Source: Bacteroidales bacterium (GTDB lineage: Bacteria > Bacteroidota > Bacteroidia > Bacteroidales > UBA932). Taken from it: 44,221 nt of DNA. The position numbers and the translations under genes were made by a program. Location: contig JAFLUX010000014.1 in assembly GCA_022508605.1 (NCBI GenBank), positions 1-44,221 of the forward strand, read 5' to 3'. The notes below the pieces were generated by a model, which was given only the letters and a program-made list of their open reading frames with translations, ran no database searches and had not been told where the DNA came from. This document shows positions 30,442 to 38,101 of this stretch, one piece after another (the stretch's first letter is position 1; the number at the start of each line of letters is the position of its first letter).

Positions 30442-31532
30442 AAACGGGCTTCAATGAAATGCTCCGCCGCCTGGAGGCGGAGGAGAGGAAAAAGCTCGAT
30501 GCGAAGATTCCGGCATGGAGCGGGCTCGGCATAGAGATTCCGTCGTCGCTGAACTTCCAGCAGTGTTCGGGACAGACGGCCGCTCTGTACAAGGCGTCCC
30601 TGATAGCCGAGGGGTCCCGCGTAGCGGACCTTACAGGAGGGCTCGGGGCCGACAGCTGGGCCTTTTCCCGAAGGGCCTCGGCGCTCTGGTACAATGAGCG
30701 CGATGCAGCGCTCGCGAATGCCGTGCGCCGCAATTTCGGGCTCCTCGGTGTCTCCAATGCGGAGTTCCACAACTTCGATATCGTCCCGTCAGGACATGAC
30801 TGGACGGCCTCTCTCGGGGCTTTCAGGCCGGATGTGATATATATAGACCCTTCTCGGCGCGACCGCTCCGGGCGGAAAGTGTTCCTGCTCGAAGATTGCA
30901 GCCCCGATGTGCAGGCCCTGATGCCCTTGCTGCACTCCTTCGCCCCTCTTGTCATGATAAAGGTCTCTCCTATGGCCGACATGACCATGCTCCGGCGCCG
31001 TCTTGCGGACAGCCTTGCCGAAATACACGTCGTGGGGGCCGGAGGGGAGTGCAAAGAACTCCTGTGCATATGCCGCCGCGGTGCCGGGCCAGTAAGGACG
31101 GTTCTCAGCGAAGACGGCAAGCTCTATCCCTGGGCGGATGGCGGCGGACCCGATGCGGAGAGGGGAGAACTGCTTTTCGTGCCCTCCGCGGCACTCGTCA
31201 AGTCGGCCCTTCCGCTCCCGCCGGGTGCGGAAGCGCTCGGGACGGGGTCCCGCATGTGCCGCTGCGGATGGAACGGCACTTTGTCTTCTTTCGGAAGTTT
31301 CTACAGGATACTGGAAGATGCGCCTTTCTCCAAAGGCGGCATCAGGGAGGTAGGCGCGAGGTACCCGAGGGCGGAGGTGAGTGTTCGGGGGATTCCTGTG
31401 TCGGCCGAGGAACTTCGGGCAAAATTAAAGACGGGACCCGGAGGACCCGTCCATATCTTTGCCTGCCTTTGCGGAGGTGAGCGGCGCCTACTTGTCACCG
31501 AGAAGGTGACGGCTCCAGAACAGCCGGTCTGA
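30438..31532 (+). CDS. Class I SAM-dependent methyltransferase (THUMP-like C-terminus)
   Basis: VADLTGGLGADSWAFSRRA motif I; DVIYIDPSRRD; FLLEDCSPDV; VMIKVSPMADM. ATGA overlap with helicase gene. Confidence 0.85.
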   Translation: MKTGFNEMLRRLEAEERKKLDAKIPAWSGLGIEIPSSLNFQQCSGQTAALYKASLIAEGSRVADLTGGLGADSWAFSRRASALWYNERDAALANAVRRNFGLLGVSNAEFHNFDIVPSGHDWTASLGAFRPDVIYIDPSRRDRSGRKVFLLEDCSPDVQALMPLLHSFAPLVMIKVSPMADMTMLRRRLADSLAEIHVVGAGGECKELLCICRRGAGPVRTVLSEDGKLYPWADGGGPDAERGELLFVPSAALVKSALPLPPGAEALGTGSRMCRCGWNGTLSSFGSFYRILEDAPFSKGGIREVGARYPRAEVSVRGIPVSAEELRAKLKTGPGGPVHIFACLCGGERRLLVTEKVTAPEQPV

Positions 31533-33320
31533 GGCCTTGTCGTGTTCTGCCTGGTGTCCGCGGTAGCCGTGCATCCCGTCGGGGTATATCATCAGCTCGA
31601 ACTGTATGCCTTCTTTCTGCAGCGCGTCGATAAGCTGCAGGCTGTTCTGGAAGTGCACGTTGTCGTCGCCGGTGCCGTGGGTGAGCTTGAGCGCGGGATA
31701 TCCGCGGTGCAGCCCGTCCGTGCCTTTCAGCGCGCAGGTCTCCACCCAGTTGAGCACGCCGGCCTCGGCATATCCCTCCGGATTGTCCTGAGGCGTGTCC
31801 ATGTAGCGCTCCGTATAGTGGGAGTCGTACAGTCTCCAGTCGTACACTCCGCCGCCGGCGATGCCGCAGCAGAAATATTCCGGGTAGCGCAGCACCAGCA
31901 TCGCCGTGGTGGTGCCTCCGAAAGAGAACCCCTGCACGCCTATGCGTGAGGCATCCACGCATGGCAGGCTTCCGAGCCACCTGGCCCACTGTATGTAGTC
32001 TCCGAGTTCCGTGACCGTCATGCGCCTGAAAGCCTCGTCCATGCCGGCCCTCCCGTTTTCTCCCGACGAGCGCGGGTCGACGACTATGTAGATGATGCCG
32101 TTTTCCCAGCACCAGAAATCCTGTGCGTCGCGGTTCCTCCAGCTGTCTCTAACATACGGGGTGCCGGGACCTCCGTAAAGCTGCATCACCACGGGATATT
32201 TCTTGCCGGGGTCGAAATCTTTCGGCATGCTCATCAGCCCGTAAAGCGTGAAACCGTCGTTCTCTATGGTCACGACTTCGGGATACGGACCTTCTTCACG
32301 GGGCGCGTCGGCCTTTGCGAAGCCCTTGGTCTGCCGGGTGCTGCCGCTCACCTCCATCCACGGGGTGCGGGCATTGGAGATTTTGGCCGAGAAGCTGCTG
32401 CAGTCGTCCGATATGCTGACGGAGCCTATGCTGTAGTCGGGGTCTGTCAGAGTATATATGCGCCCTTTCCTGTCCAGCCTGTACAGGGATGAGTGTATGC
32501 GGGAGTCCCTTTTGGCCGTAAACCATATGTCTCCCTTCGCGGGGTCGTGCCTTAGCAGCCTTATGTCCCAGTTGGGCCCGTCCGTAAGCCGCCTGAGGCT
32601 TCCGTCGTAGCCGAGGAAGTAGATTTGCTCCCAGCCGGTCTCGAAATTGCGGGCCATTATGAGGCCGTCGCGGGTGAAGAGCATGCCTTCTATCCATGTG
32701 ACCCAGGTGCCGTAGTCTTCACGGTAGACGCTGCGCCTGCTGCCGTCGGCGGCGCTTACGGCGAAAAGCTCAAGGGTGTTCTGGCGGCGGGGCATGCGGC
32801 TCACGAACAGCTCGTCCGAGCCGGGTCCCCAAAACGGGGTGCCGAAATACTGCTGCGGCGAGTCGCTGAAATCGGCCCACACCGTGCCGCTCCCGTCGGC
32901 CTGCGCCATGCCTATCCTGACGGACGGGTTCTGCTCCCCGGCCTTGGGGTAGCGCGTCAGCGACAGTGTGCCGTCCTGGCCGAAAGGGGAGTATATCGGG
33001 AATACCGGGACTCCGGAATTGTCGAAACGGTAGAAGGCCAGCCTGCGGGAATCCGGACTCCACCAGAAAGCGCGGTAGCGGGACTGGCGACCGAATATTT
33101 CTTCATAATATACCCAGGAGGCATATCCGTTGAGTATGTCTTCGCTCCCGTCGTCCGTCAGGCGAATCTCTGCGCCTGTGGATATGTCCCTGACCCATAA
33201 ATCATTGTTTCTGGTGAATGCCACCTTCGAAGAGTCGGGAGAGACGGTGGGGTTGACCTCCTGCGCATGAGAGAACCATGACGGCAGTACGGACAGAAAT
33301 AGCAGTACGATACGTTTCAT
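31488..33320 (-). CDS. S9 family peptidase (dipeptidyl-peptidase IV-like)
   Basis: Signal MKRIVLLFLSVLPSWFSHAQ; DPP4-type YYEEIFGRQSRYRAFWWSPDSRRLAFYRFD; nucleophile GVQGFSFGGTTTAML; C-terminal DGMHGYRG. Listed ORF start 34238 is a spurious extension antisense to the ABC ATPase gene. Confidence 0.93.
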   Translation of the reverse strand: MKRIVLLFLSVLPSWFSHAQEVNPTVSPDSSKVAFTRNNDLWVRDISTGAEIRLTDDGSEDILNGYASWVYYEEIFGRQSRYRAFWWSPDSRRLAFYRFDNSGVPVFPIYSPFGQDGTLSLTRYPKAGEQNPSVRIGMAQADGSGTVWADFSDSPQQYFGTPFWGPGSDELFVSRMPRRQNTLELFAVSAADGSRRSVYREDYGTWVTWIEGMLFTRDGLIMARNFETGWEQIYFLGYDGSLRRLTDGPNWDIRLLRHDPAKGDIWFTAKRDSRIHSSLYRLDRKGRIYTLTDPDYSIGSVSISDDCSSFSAKISNARTPWMEVSGSTRQTKGFAKADAPREEGPYPEVVTIENDGFTLYGLMSMPKDFDPGKKYPVVMQLYGGPGTPYVRDSWRNRDAQDFWCWENGIIYIVVDPRSSGENGRAGMDEAFRRMTVTELGDYIQWARWLGSLPCVDASRIGVQGFSFGGTTTAMLVLRYPEYFCCGIAGGGVYDWRLYDSHYTERYMDTPQDNPEGYAEAGVLNWVETCALKGTDGLHRGYPALKLTHGTGDDNVHFQNSLQLIDALQKEGIQFELMIYPDGMHGYRGHQAEHDKASDRLFWSRHLLGDK

Positions 33321-33325
33321 GGCTG

Positions 33326-33333
33326 CAAAAATA
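33326..33333 (-). promoter_or_regulatory. S9 peptidase promoter -7 box (TAnnTTTG)
   Basis: Minus strand TATTTTTG, 5 nt before ATG. Confidence 0.55.
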
Positions 33334-33355
33334 AATATTATCCGAAGAAAAATCG

Positions 33356-33363
33356 TATATTTG
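33356..33363 (+). promoter_or_regulatory. ABC transporter operon promoter -7 box (TAnnTTTG)
   Basis: TATATTTG, 23 nt before ATG 33387. Confidence 0.65.
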
Positions 33364-33386
33364 GAGGTTAAAACAAGATTTCTGAA

Positions 33387-34241
33387 ATGGCGATTATCGA
33401 ATGCAGGGACGTCAGCAAAAGTTTCGGGGAAAAACTCGCCCTGGACCGTATCAGTCTTGACGTCCCGGAAGGCCGCATCTTCGGCCTGCTCGGACCCAAC
33501 GGGGCCGGAAAGACGACTCTCATACGCATCATAAACCGTATCACGATTCCCGATTCGGGCGAGGTGCTTTTCAACGGGCGCCCCATCACCCAGCGTGATG
33601 TGGAGCGGATAGGCTACATGCCGGAGGAAAGGGGGCTTTACCGCAAGATGAAGGTGGGCGAGCAGGCGATATACCTTGCGCGCCTGAAGGGGATGAGTGC
33701 ATCCGAGGCCAGGAACGGACTGAAAGAGTGGTTCCTGCGCTTCGGCATCCAGGACTGGTGGGACAAGAAGGTCGAGGAACTCTCCAAGGGCATGGCCCAG
33801 AAGATACAGTTCATCACCACCGTCGTGCACAAGCCCTCGCTGATGATTCTCGACGAGCCTTTTTCGGGCTTCGACCCGGTGAACGCCGAGATTATACGCC
33901 GCGAGATTCTTCGTCTCAAGGAGGAAGGGGCCACCATCATACTCTCCACCCACAACATGGAGTCCGTGGAAGAGCTGTGCGACAATATCGCGCTCATCAA
34001 CAAGTCCCGTCTTGTCGTAAGCGGCGGAGTGGAGCAGATAAGGCGCGAATACGGCAACAACAATGTGGAGCTGGTCTATACCGATGCCGACGGATGCCAT
34101 ACCGAAGTCCTTCCGCGCGAGACCGACGGCACGTCCACTCTCCAGAATTTCCTGTCGAAGGGAGTGACCGTCAATTCCTACAGGGAGCTTATGCCCCGAA
34201 TGAACGACATTTTCATCAAACTCGTAACTGAAAAGCAATGA
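33387..34241 (+). CDS. ABC transporter ATP-binding protein (NatA-like, DUF4162-type C-terminus)
   Basis: LLGPNGAGKTTLIRIINRI, ELSKGMAQKIQFITTVVHKPSLMILDEPFSGFDPVN, STHNMESVEELCD. Confidence 0.95.
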   Translation: MAIIECRDVSKSFGEKLALDRISLDVPEGRIFGLLGPNGAGKTTLIRIINRITIPDSGEVLFNGRPITQRDVERIGYMPEERGLYRKMKVGEQAIYLARLKGMSASEARNGLKEWFLRFGIQDWWDKKVEELSKGMAQKIQFITTVVHKPSLMILDEPFSGFDPVNAEIIRREILRLKEEGATIILSTHNMESVEELCDNIALINKSRLVVSGGVEQIRREYGNNNVELVYTDADGCHTEVLPRETDGTSTLQNFLSKGVTVNSYRELMPRMNDIFIKLVTEKQ

Positions 34242-35593
34242 ACCTGAATACTACCGGCATAATCATAGGCAGGGAATACCTGACCAGGGTCAAGAAGAAG
34301 AGTTTCCTTCTTACCACGTTCGTCGTGCCCGTGCTGTTCGCGGTACTGTGCATACTTCCCTCGGTCATCATGATGGGCGTCAGGGAGGAATCGAAGGAGA
34401 TAGCCGTGCTGGACGGGTCGGGAATAGTGGCCGGGCAGCTCCAGAGCGGGGAGTCCGCGAATTTCACCTTCCTCGACGGCGGTGACGTGGAGACGCTGAA
34501 ATCCTCCCTCAAGGAACTCGGATACGATGCCCTCCTGTACGTCAGTCCCATAGATTCGCTGTCGCGTTCGGTAACGGCCGACATCTATTCCGTAAAGCCT
34601 ATAGGCATGGACCTCGGCGAGAACATCAACTCCCGCATAGACGCCGCCGTGGAGAACTGGCGCATAGAGCAGTCCGGGGTCGCCAACCTCAAGGACCTGA
34701 TGCAGGAAGTCAAGACCCATGTCCGTATGAAGTCCTATACCGTGGATGAGGACGGACGGGAAAAAATCTCTGAGTCTGGGGTCTATATGGCCGTATCCAT
34801 GATACTCGGCATGATAATATACATGTTCATCGCCGTGTTCGGGAGCATGGTCATGTCGTCCGTGATAGAAGAGAAGTCCAGCCGTGTCGTGGAGGTGCTC
34901 GTCAGCTCCGTCAAGGCCACTGAACTCATGTTCGGGAAAATAATAGGCATAGCCCTCGTGGCGCTTACGCAGTTCGTGCTCTGGATAGTGCTCACATTCG
35001 CGATAGTGGGAATAGGGGGAGCGTTCATAGGACCGCGCCTTGCCGGAGAGGCCGATGCCGCGCAGCTCATGCAGGCGATGGGCGGGGTAGGCGCCGAACA
35101 GGCGGAGGCCGTATCGGAAGCCGTTTCAGACCCCGACAGCCTGTCAGTCATACTCGGCACCGTGAGCAACCTGCCTTTCGGGACCATCATCGTCTGCTTC
35201 ATGATTTTCTTCCTTTTCGGATACATGCTCTATGCCTCCATGTTCGCGGCCATAGGCTCCGCAGTGGAGAACGAGGGAGATTCCGCGCAGCTCCAGCTGC
35301 CTGTGACCGTGCCGCTGCTGCTGGCCTTCTTCATCGCCATATACGCTTTCAAGGCGCCCGGCAGTTCCATCGTATTCTGGGGCTCGATGATACCCTTCAC
35401 CTCGCCCATAGTGATGCTCGCCAGACTGCCGTTCGGCGTGCCTTTCTGGGAAATCGCGCTTTCGGTGGTGCTGCTCGTTGCGGCATTCATCGTATTCGCG
35501 TGGCTTTCCGCCAGGATTTACAGGGTCGGAATACTGATGTTCGGCAAGAAATCCGGATGGAAAAATCTTTGGCAATGGTTGAAACAAAAATAA
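34238..35593 (+). CDS. ABC-2 type transporter permease (NatB-like)
   Basis: IIGREYLTRVKKKSFLLTTFVVPVLFA; MVMSSVIEEKSSRVVEVLVSSVKATELMFGKIIGIALVALTQFVLWIVL; ATGA overlap with ATPase gene. Confidence 0.92.
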   Translation: MNLNTTGIIIGREYLTRVKKKSFLLTTFVVPVLFAVLCILPSVIMMGVREESKEIAVLDGSGIVAGQLQSGESANFTFLDGGDVETLKSSLKELGYDALLYVSPIDSLSRSVTADIYSVKPIGMDLGENINSRIDAAVENWRIEQSGVANLKDLMQEVKTHVRMKSYTVDEDGREKISESGVYMAVSMILGMIIYMFIAVFGSMVMSSVIEEKSSRVVEVLVSSVKATELMFGKIIGIALVALTQFVLWIVLTFAIVGIGGAFIGPRLAGEADAAQLMQAMGGVGAEQAEAVSEAVSDPDSLSVILGTVSNLPFGTIIVCFMIFFLFGYMLYASMFAAIGSAVENEGDSAQLQLPVTVPLLLAFFIAIYAFKAPGSSIVFWGSMIPFTSPIVMLARLPFGVPFWEIALSVVLLVAAFIVFAWLSARIYRVGILMFGKKSGWKNLWQWLKQK

Positions 35594-35595
35594 TT

Positions 35596-36423
35596 ATGAA
35601 AAAATTCATGTCTGCGGTACTGGCCCTGCCGCTACTGTTTTCCTGCAAATCCTGGATGACATGGGAAAAGTTCCCGATGGACGGACACCGCACCGGAGTC
35701 ACCGTGCCGTCGGCGGACAACGTTCCGGAGGCCATAGGGAGGGTGGATTCGCTGACTCTCACTTACTACGCTCCGAACTCGGCAGTATTCAGCGGCGGAT
35801 GCACCCCGGAGGTGGCGGCGCTTCTCATCGGGGCGCAGCCTGCCATGGCCGAGGTGAAGGAGGTCATAGCGTTCTCCACGAGCGAGATGTCCGCCCATGC
35901 CCCCGAATCGGAACTGAGCAATTTCGTGGCGGACCTGGTGAGAAGCGAGACCGAAAGGATAGTCGGGCGCAGGTGCGATGTAGGCATCACCAACTTCGGC
36001 GGGATAAGGGTCTCCATGCCCCAGGGGGATGTCATACTCGACGACATACGCTCCATGTTCCCGTTCGTCAACAAGCTCTGCTACGTCGAGCTTCCGGGTT
36101 CGGAGCTGATACGGCTCATGGATGATATGGCGGCAAACCGGGTGCAGTGCCTCAGCGGGGTGCGCCTCGTGATAAAGGACCGCAAGGTCAAGAGCCTGGA
36201 AGTGGGGGGCAAGGCGGTAGACCCGCGCAAGAAATACGGCGTGGCCACCATAGACTTCCTCCTCGACGGGGGCGACAACATCAGCGTGGCGCGCGGCGCA
36301 ACCGGGCTGATACGCACCGATGTCCTCATCGGAGAGGCCATCGAGGGCTATGTCCGCAAGCTTACGGCTGAAGGAAAGGCAATAGAATACCATACCGACG
36401 GGAGGGTCGTAATAGAGCAATGA
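35596..36423 (+). CDS. 5'-nucleotidase C-terminal domain lipoprotein
   Basis: Lipobox LLFSC; LSNFVADLVRSETE...VGITNFGGIRVSMPQGDVILDDIRSMFPFVNKLCYVELPGSELIRLMD; YGVATIDFLLDGGDNI. Confidence 0.88.
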   Translation: MKKFMSAVLALPLLFSCKSWMTWEKFPMDGHRTGVTVPSADNVPEAIGRVDSLTLTYYAPNSAVFSGGCTPEVAALLIGAQPAMAEVKEVIAFSTSEMSAHAPESELSNFVADLVRSETERIVGRRCDVGITNFGGIRVSMPQGDVILDDIRSMFPFVNKLCYVELPGSELIRLMDDMAANRVQCLSGVRLVIKDRKVKSLEVGGKAVDPRKKYGVATIDFLLDGGDNISVARGATGLIRTDVLIGEAIEGYVRKLTAEGKAIEYHTDGRVVIEQ

Positions 36424-37208
36424 AACGGATATTGACCATTTTGGCCGCGTCGGCGGCCCTTTGCGCCTGCGGACCCAGGCTCGTAATCCTGCACACCAAC
36501 GATACGCACTCCCACCTCGACCCCCTGAGGGACGGCACGGGCGGTGTCATAGAGCGGGCCGCCTTCGTGGATTCGGTCCGGAACGCGGAAGGCCCCGGCA
36601 AGGTGCTGCTTCTGCACGCCGGCGATTTCAATCAGGGGACTTCGTACTATACGCAGCTGCACGGCACCCTGGAGGTGGAGATGATAAATGCTCTGAAATA
36701 CGATGCCGTGACTCTCGGAAACCACGAATTCGACAATGGCATCGAAGATCTTACGGCGCGTGTGAAGAACATAAAGTGCCCTGTCGTATGCGCCAACCTC
36801 GACATCAGCTCTTTCGAGCTCGGAGAATATGTCAAACCCTGGTGCATAGTCAGGAAGGGCGGCATGAAAATAGGCATAATAGGACTCGAGGCGAACATAT
36901 CGGCCAATGTGGCGAGGACGATTTCCTCGCGCATCCCCCAGCTCGATCCCGTGGAGGCGGTCAACAAATGGTCCGACTATCTGCGGAATACCGAGAAATG
37001 CGACATGGTCATACTCCTTTCCCACCAGGGATACGGCGAAGACCAGAAGAACGTCGCTGGAATGAGGGGGATAGACTTGGTCATAGGTGGACACTCCCAC
37101 ACCTTCGTGGATGATTTCGTGTATTCCGAAGACCTTGACGGCAAGCCGGTTCCTATTATTACCGACGGATGCTGGGGAATTGAGATGGGCATGGTTAAAG
37201 TTTATTGA
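36420..37208 (+). CDS. Metallophosphatase / 5'-nucleotidase catalytic domain lipoprotein
   Basis: Lipobox ALCAC; LVILHTNDTHSHLDPL, LLLHAGDFNQGTSY, AVTLGNHEFDNG, ILLSHQGYGED, LVIGGHSHTF. Confidence 0.92.
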   Translation: MKRILTILAASAALCACGPRLVILHTNDTHSHLDPLRDGTGGVIERAAFVDSVRNAEGPGKVLLLHAGDFNQGTSYYTQLHGTLEVEMINALKYDAVTLGNHEFDNGIEDLTARVKNIKCPVVCANLDISSFELGEYVKPWCIVRKGGMKIGIIGLEANISANVARTISSRIPQLDPVEAVNKWSDYLRNTEKCDMVILLSHQGYGEDQKNVAGMRGIDLVIGGHSHTFVDDFVYSEDLDGKPVPIITDGCWGIEMGMVKVY

Positions 37209-37212
37209 TTTT

Positions 37213-38097
37213 ATGATTCAGTCGATGACAGGATACGGCCGGGCGGAGGTCCGGCTGGACAAAGGGAAACTCATAGTGGAATTCCGTTCCGTAAACGGGA
37301 AGAACGCCGACATTTCCGTCAAGGCCTGCCTGCTCCCGAAAGACAAGGAAATGCCTTTGCGGAAGCGGGTGGCGTCGCTCCTGCAGCGCGGCACGATAGA
37401 CATCTTCATGAGCTGGGAGCCCGACTCAGGCTCCGCCGCCCGCAAGATAGACAGGCCTCTCGCGCTCGAATACCTGAAGCAGATGAAGCTCCTGGCCTCG
37501 GAGGCCGGCGCCCCTGACCCGTCTTCATCGAGCTGCATAGTATCGGCTCTGCTGCACATGCCGGACGTGCTCGACAACGGAAGGGTGGACAAACTGATAG
37601 ACGATGGCAACTGGCCCTTGGTGGAAAAGGCCATAGACGAGGCCCTGGAGGCGATAGTTTGCTACCGCAGGCATGAGGGCGAGGCCCTGTATGCCGACGT
37701 GACCTCCCGGGTGCGCACCATACTCTCGCTTGTCGATGAGATAGAAGGTTTTGAGGCAGAACGCCTGTCCCTTGTGCGCGAACGCATACTCAAGGCCGCC
37801 GCGGAAGTCGGGATACGCCTTGACGGCGAGCGCTTTGAACAGGAGATGGTATACTATTTGGAGAAATACGACATCAATGAAGAAAAAGTTCGTCTGCGCC
37901 AGCACTGCAAGTATTTCATGGATACCATAGACAACGAGGAATATCCCGGCAAGAAACTGGGGTTCATCATTCAGGAAATGGGGCGTGAAATCAATACCAC
38001 AGGCTCCAAGGCCAATCATTCGGGTATACAGAAGGCCGTGGTCAGGATGAAGGACGAACTGGAAAAAATACGCGAACAGTCACTTAATATTCTCTGA
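37213..38097 (+). CDS. yicC: YicC family endoribonuclease
   Basis: MIQSMTGYGRAEVRLDKGKLIVEFRSVNGKNADISVK; C-terminal GKKLGFIIQEMGREINTTGSKANHSGIQKAVVRMKDELEKIREQ. Confidence 0.95.
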   Translation: MIQSMTGYGRAEVRLDKGKLIVEFRSVNGKNADISVKACLLPKDKEMPLRKRVASLLQRGTIDIFMSWEPDSGSAARKIDRPLALEYLKQMKLLASEAGAPDPSSSSCIVSALLHMPDVLDNGRVDKLIDDGNWPLVEKAIDEALEAIVCYRRHEGEALYADVTSRVRTILSLVDEIEGFEAERLSLVRERILKAAAEVGIRLDGERFEQEMVYYLEKYDINEEKVRLRQHCKYFMDTIDNEEYPGKKLGFIIQEMGREINTTGSKANHSGIQKAVVRMKDELEKIREQSLNIL

Positions 38098-38101
38098 AGC
38101 A

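Noticed and set aside
29014-31532. Helicase + methyltransferase as a possible defence system
   Set aside because: The helicase matches housekeeping-type RecD-like proteins and the methyltransferase lacks DNA-specificity motifs; the context (trkH, no nuclease) does not support restriction or anti-phage function.
33321-34238. N-terminal extension of the S9 peptidase ORF
   Set aside because: Antisense to the ABC ATPase gene; true start ATG 33320 has a signal peptide.
36081-37192. Overlapping minus-strand ORFs across the split nucleotidase genes
   Set aside because: Short, overlapping each other in several frames, no motif; the plus-strand frames carry canonical nucleotidase motifs.
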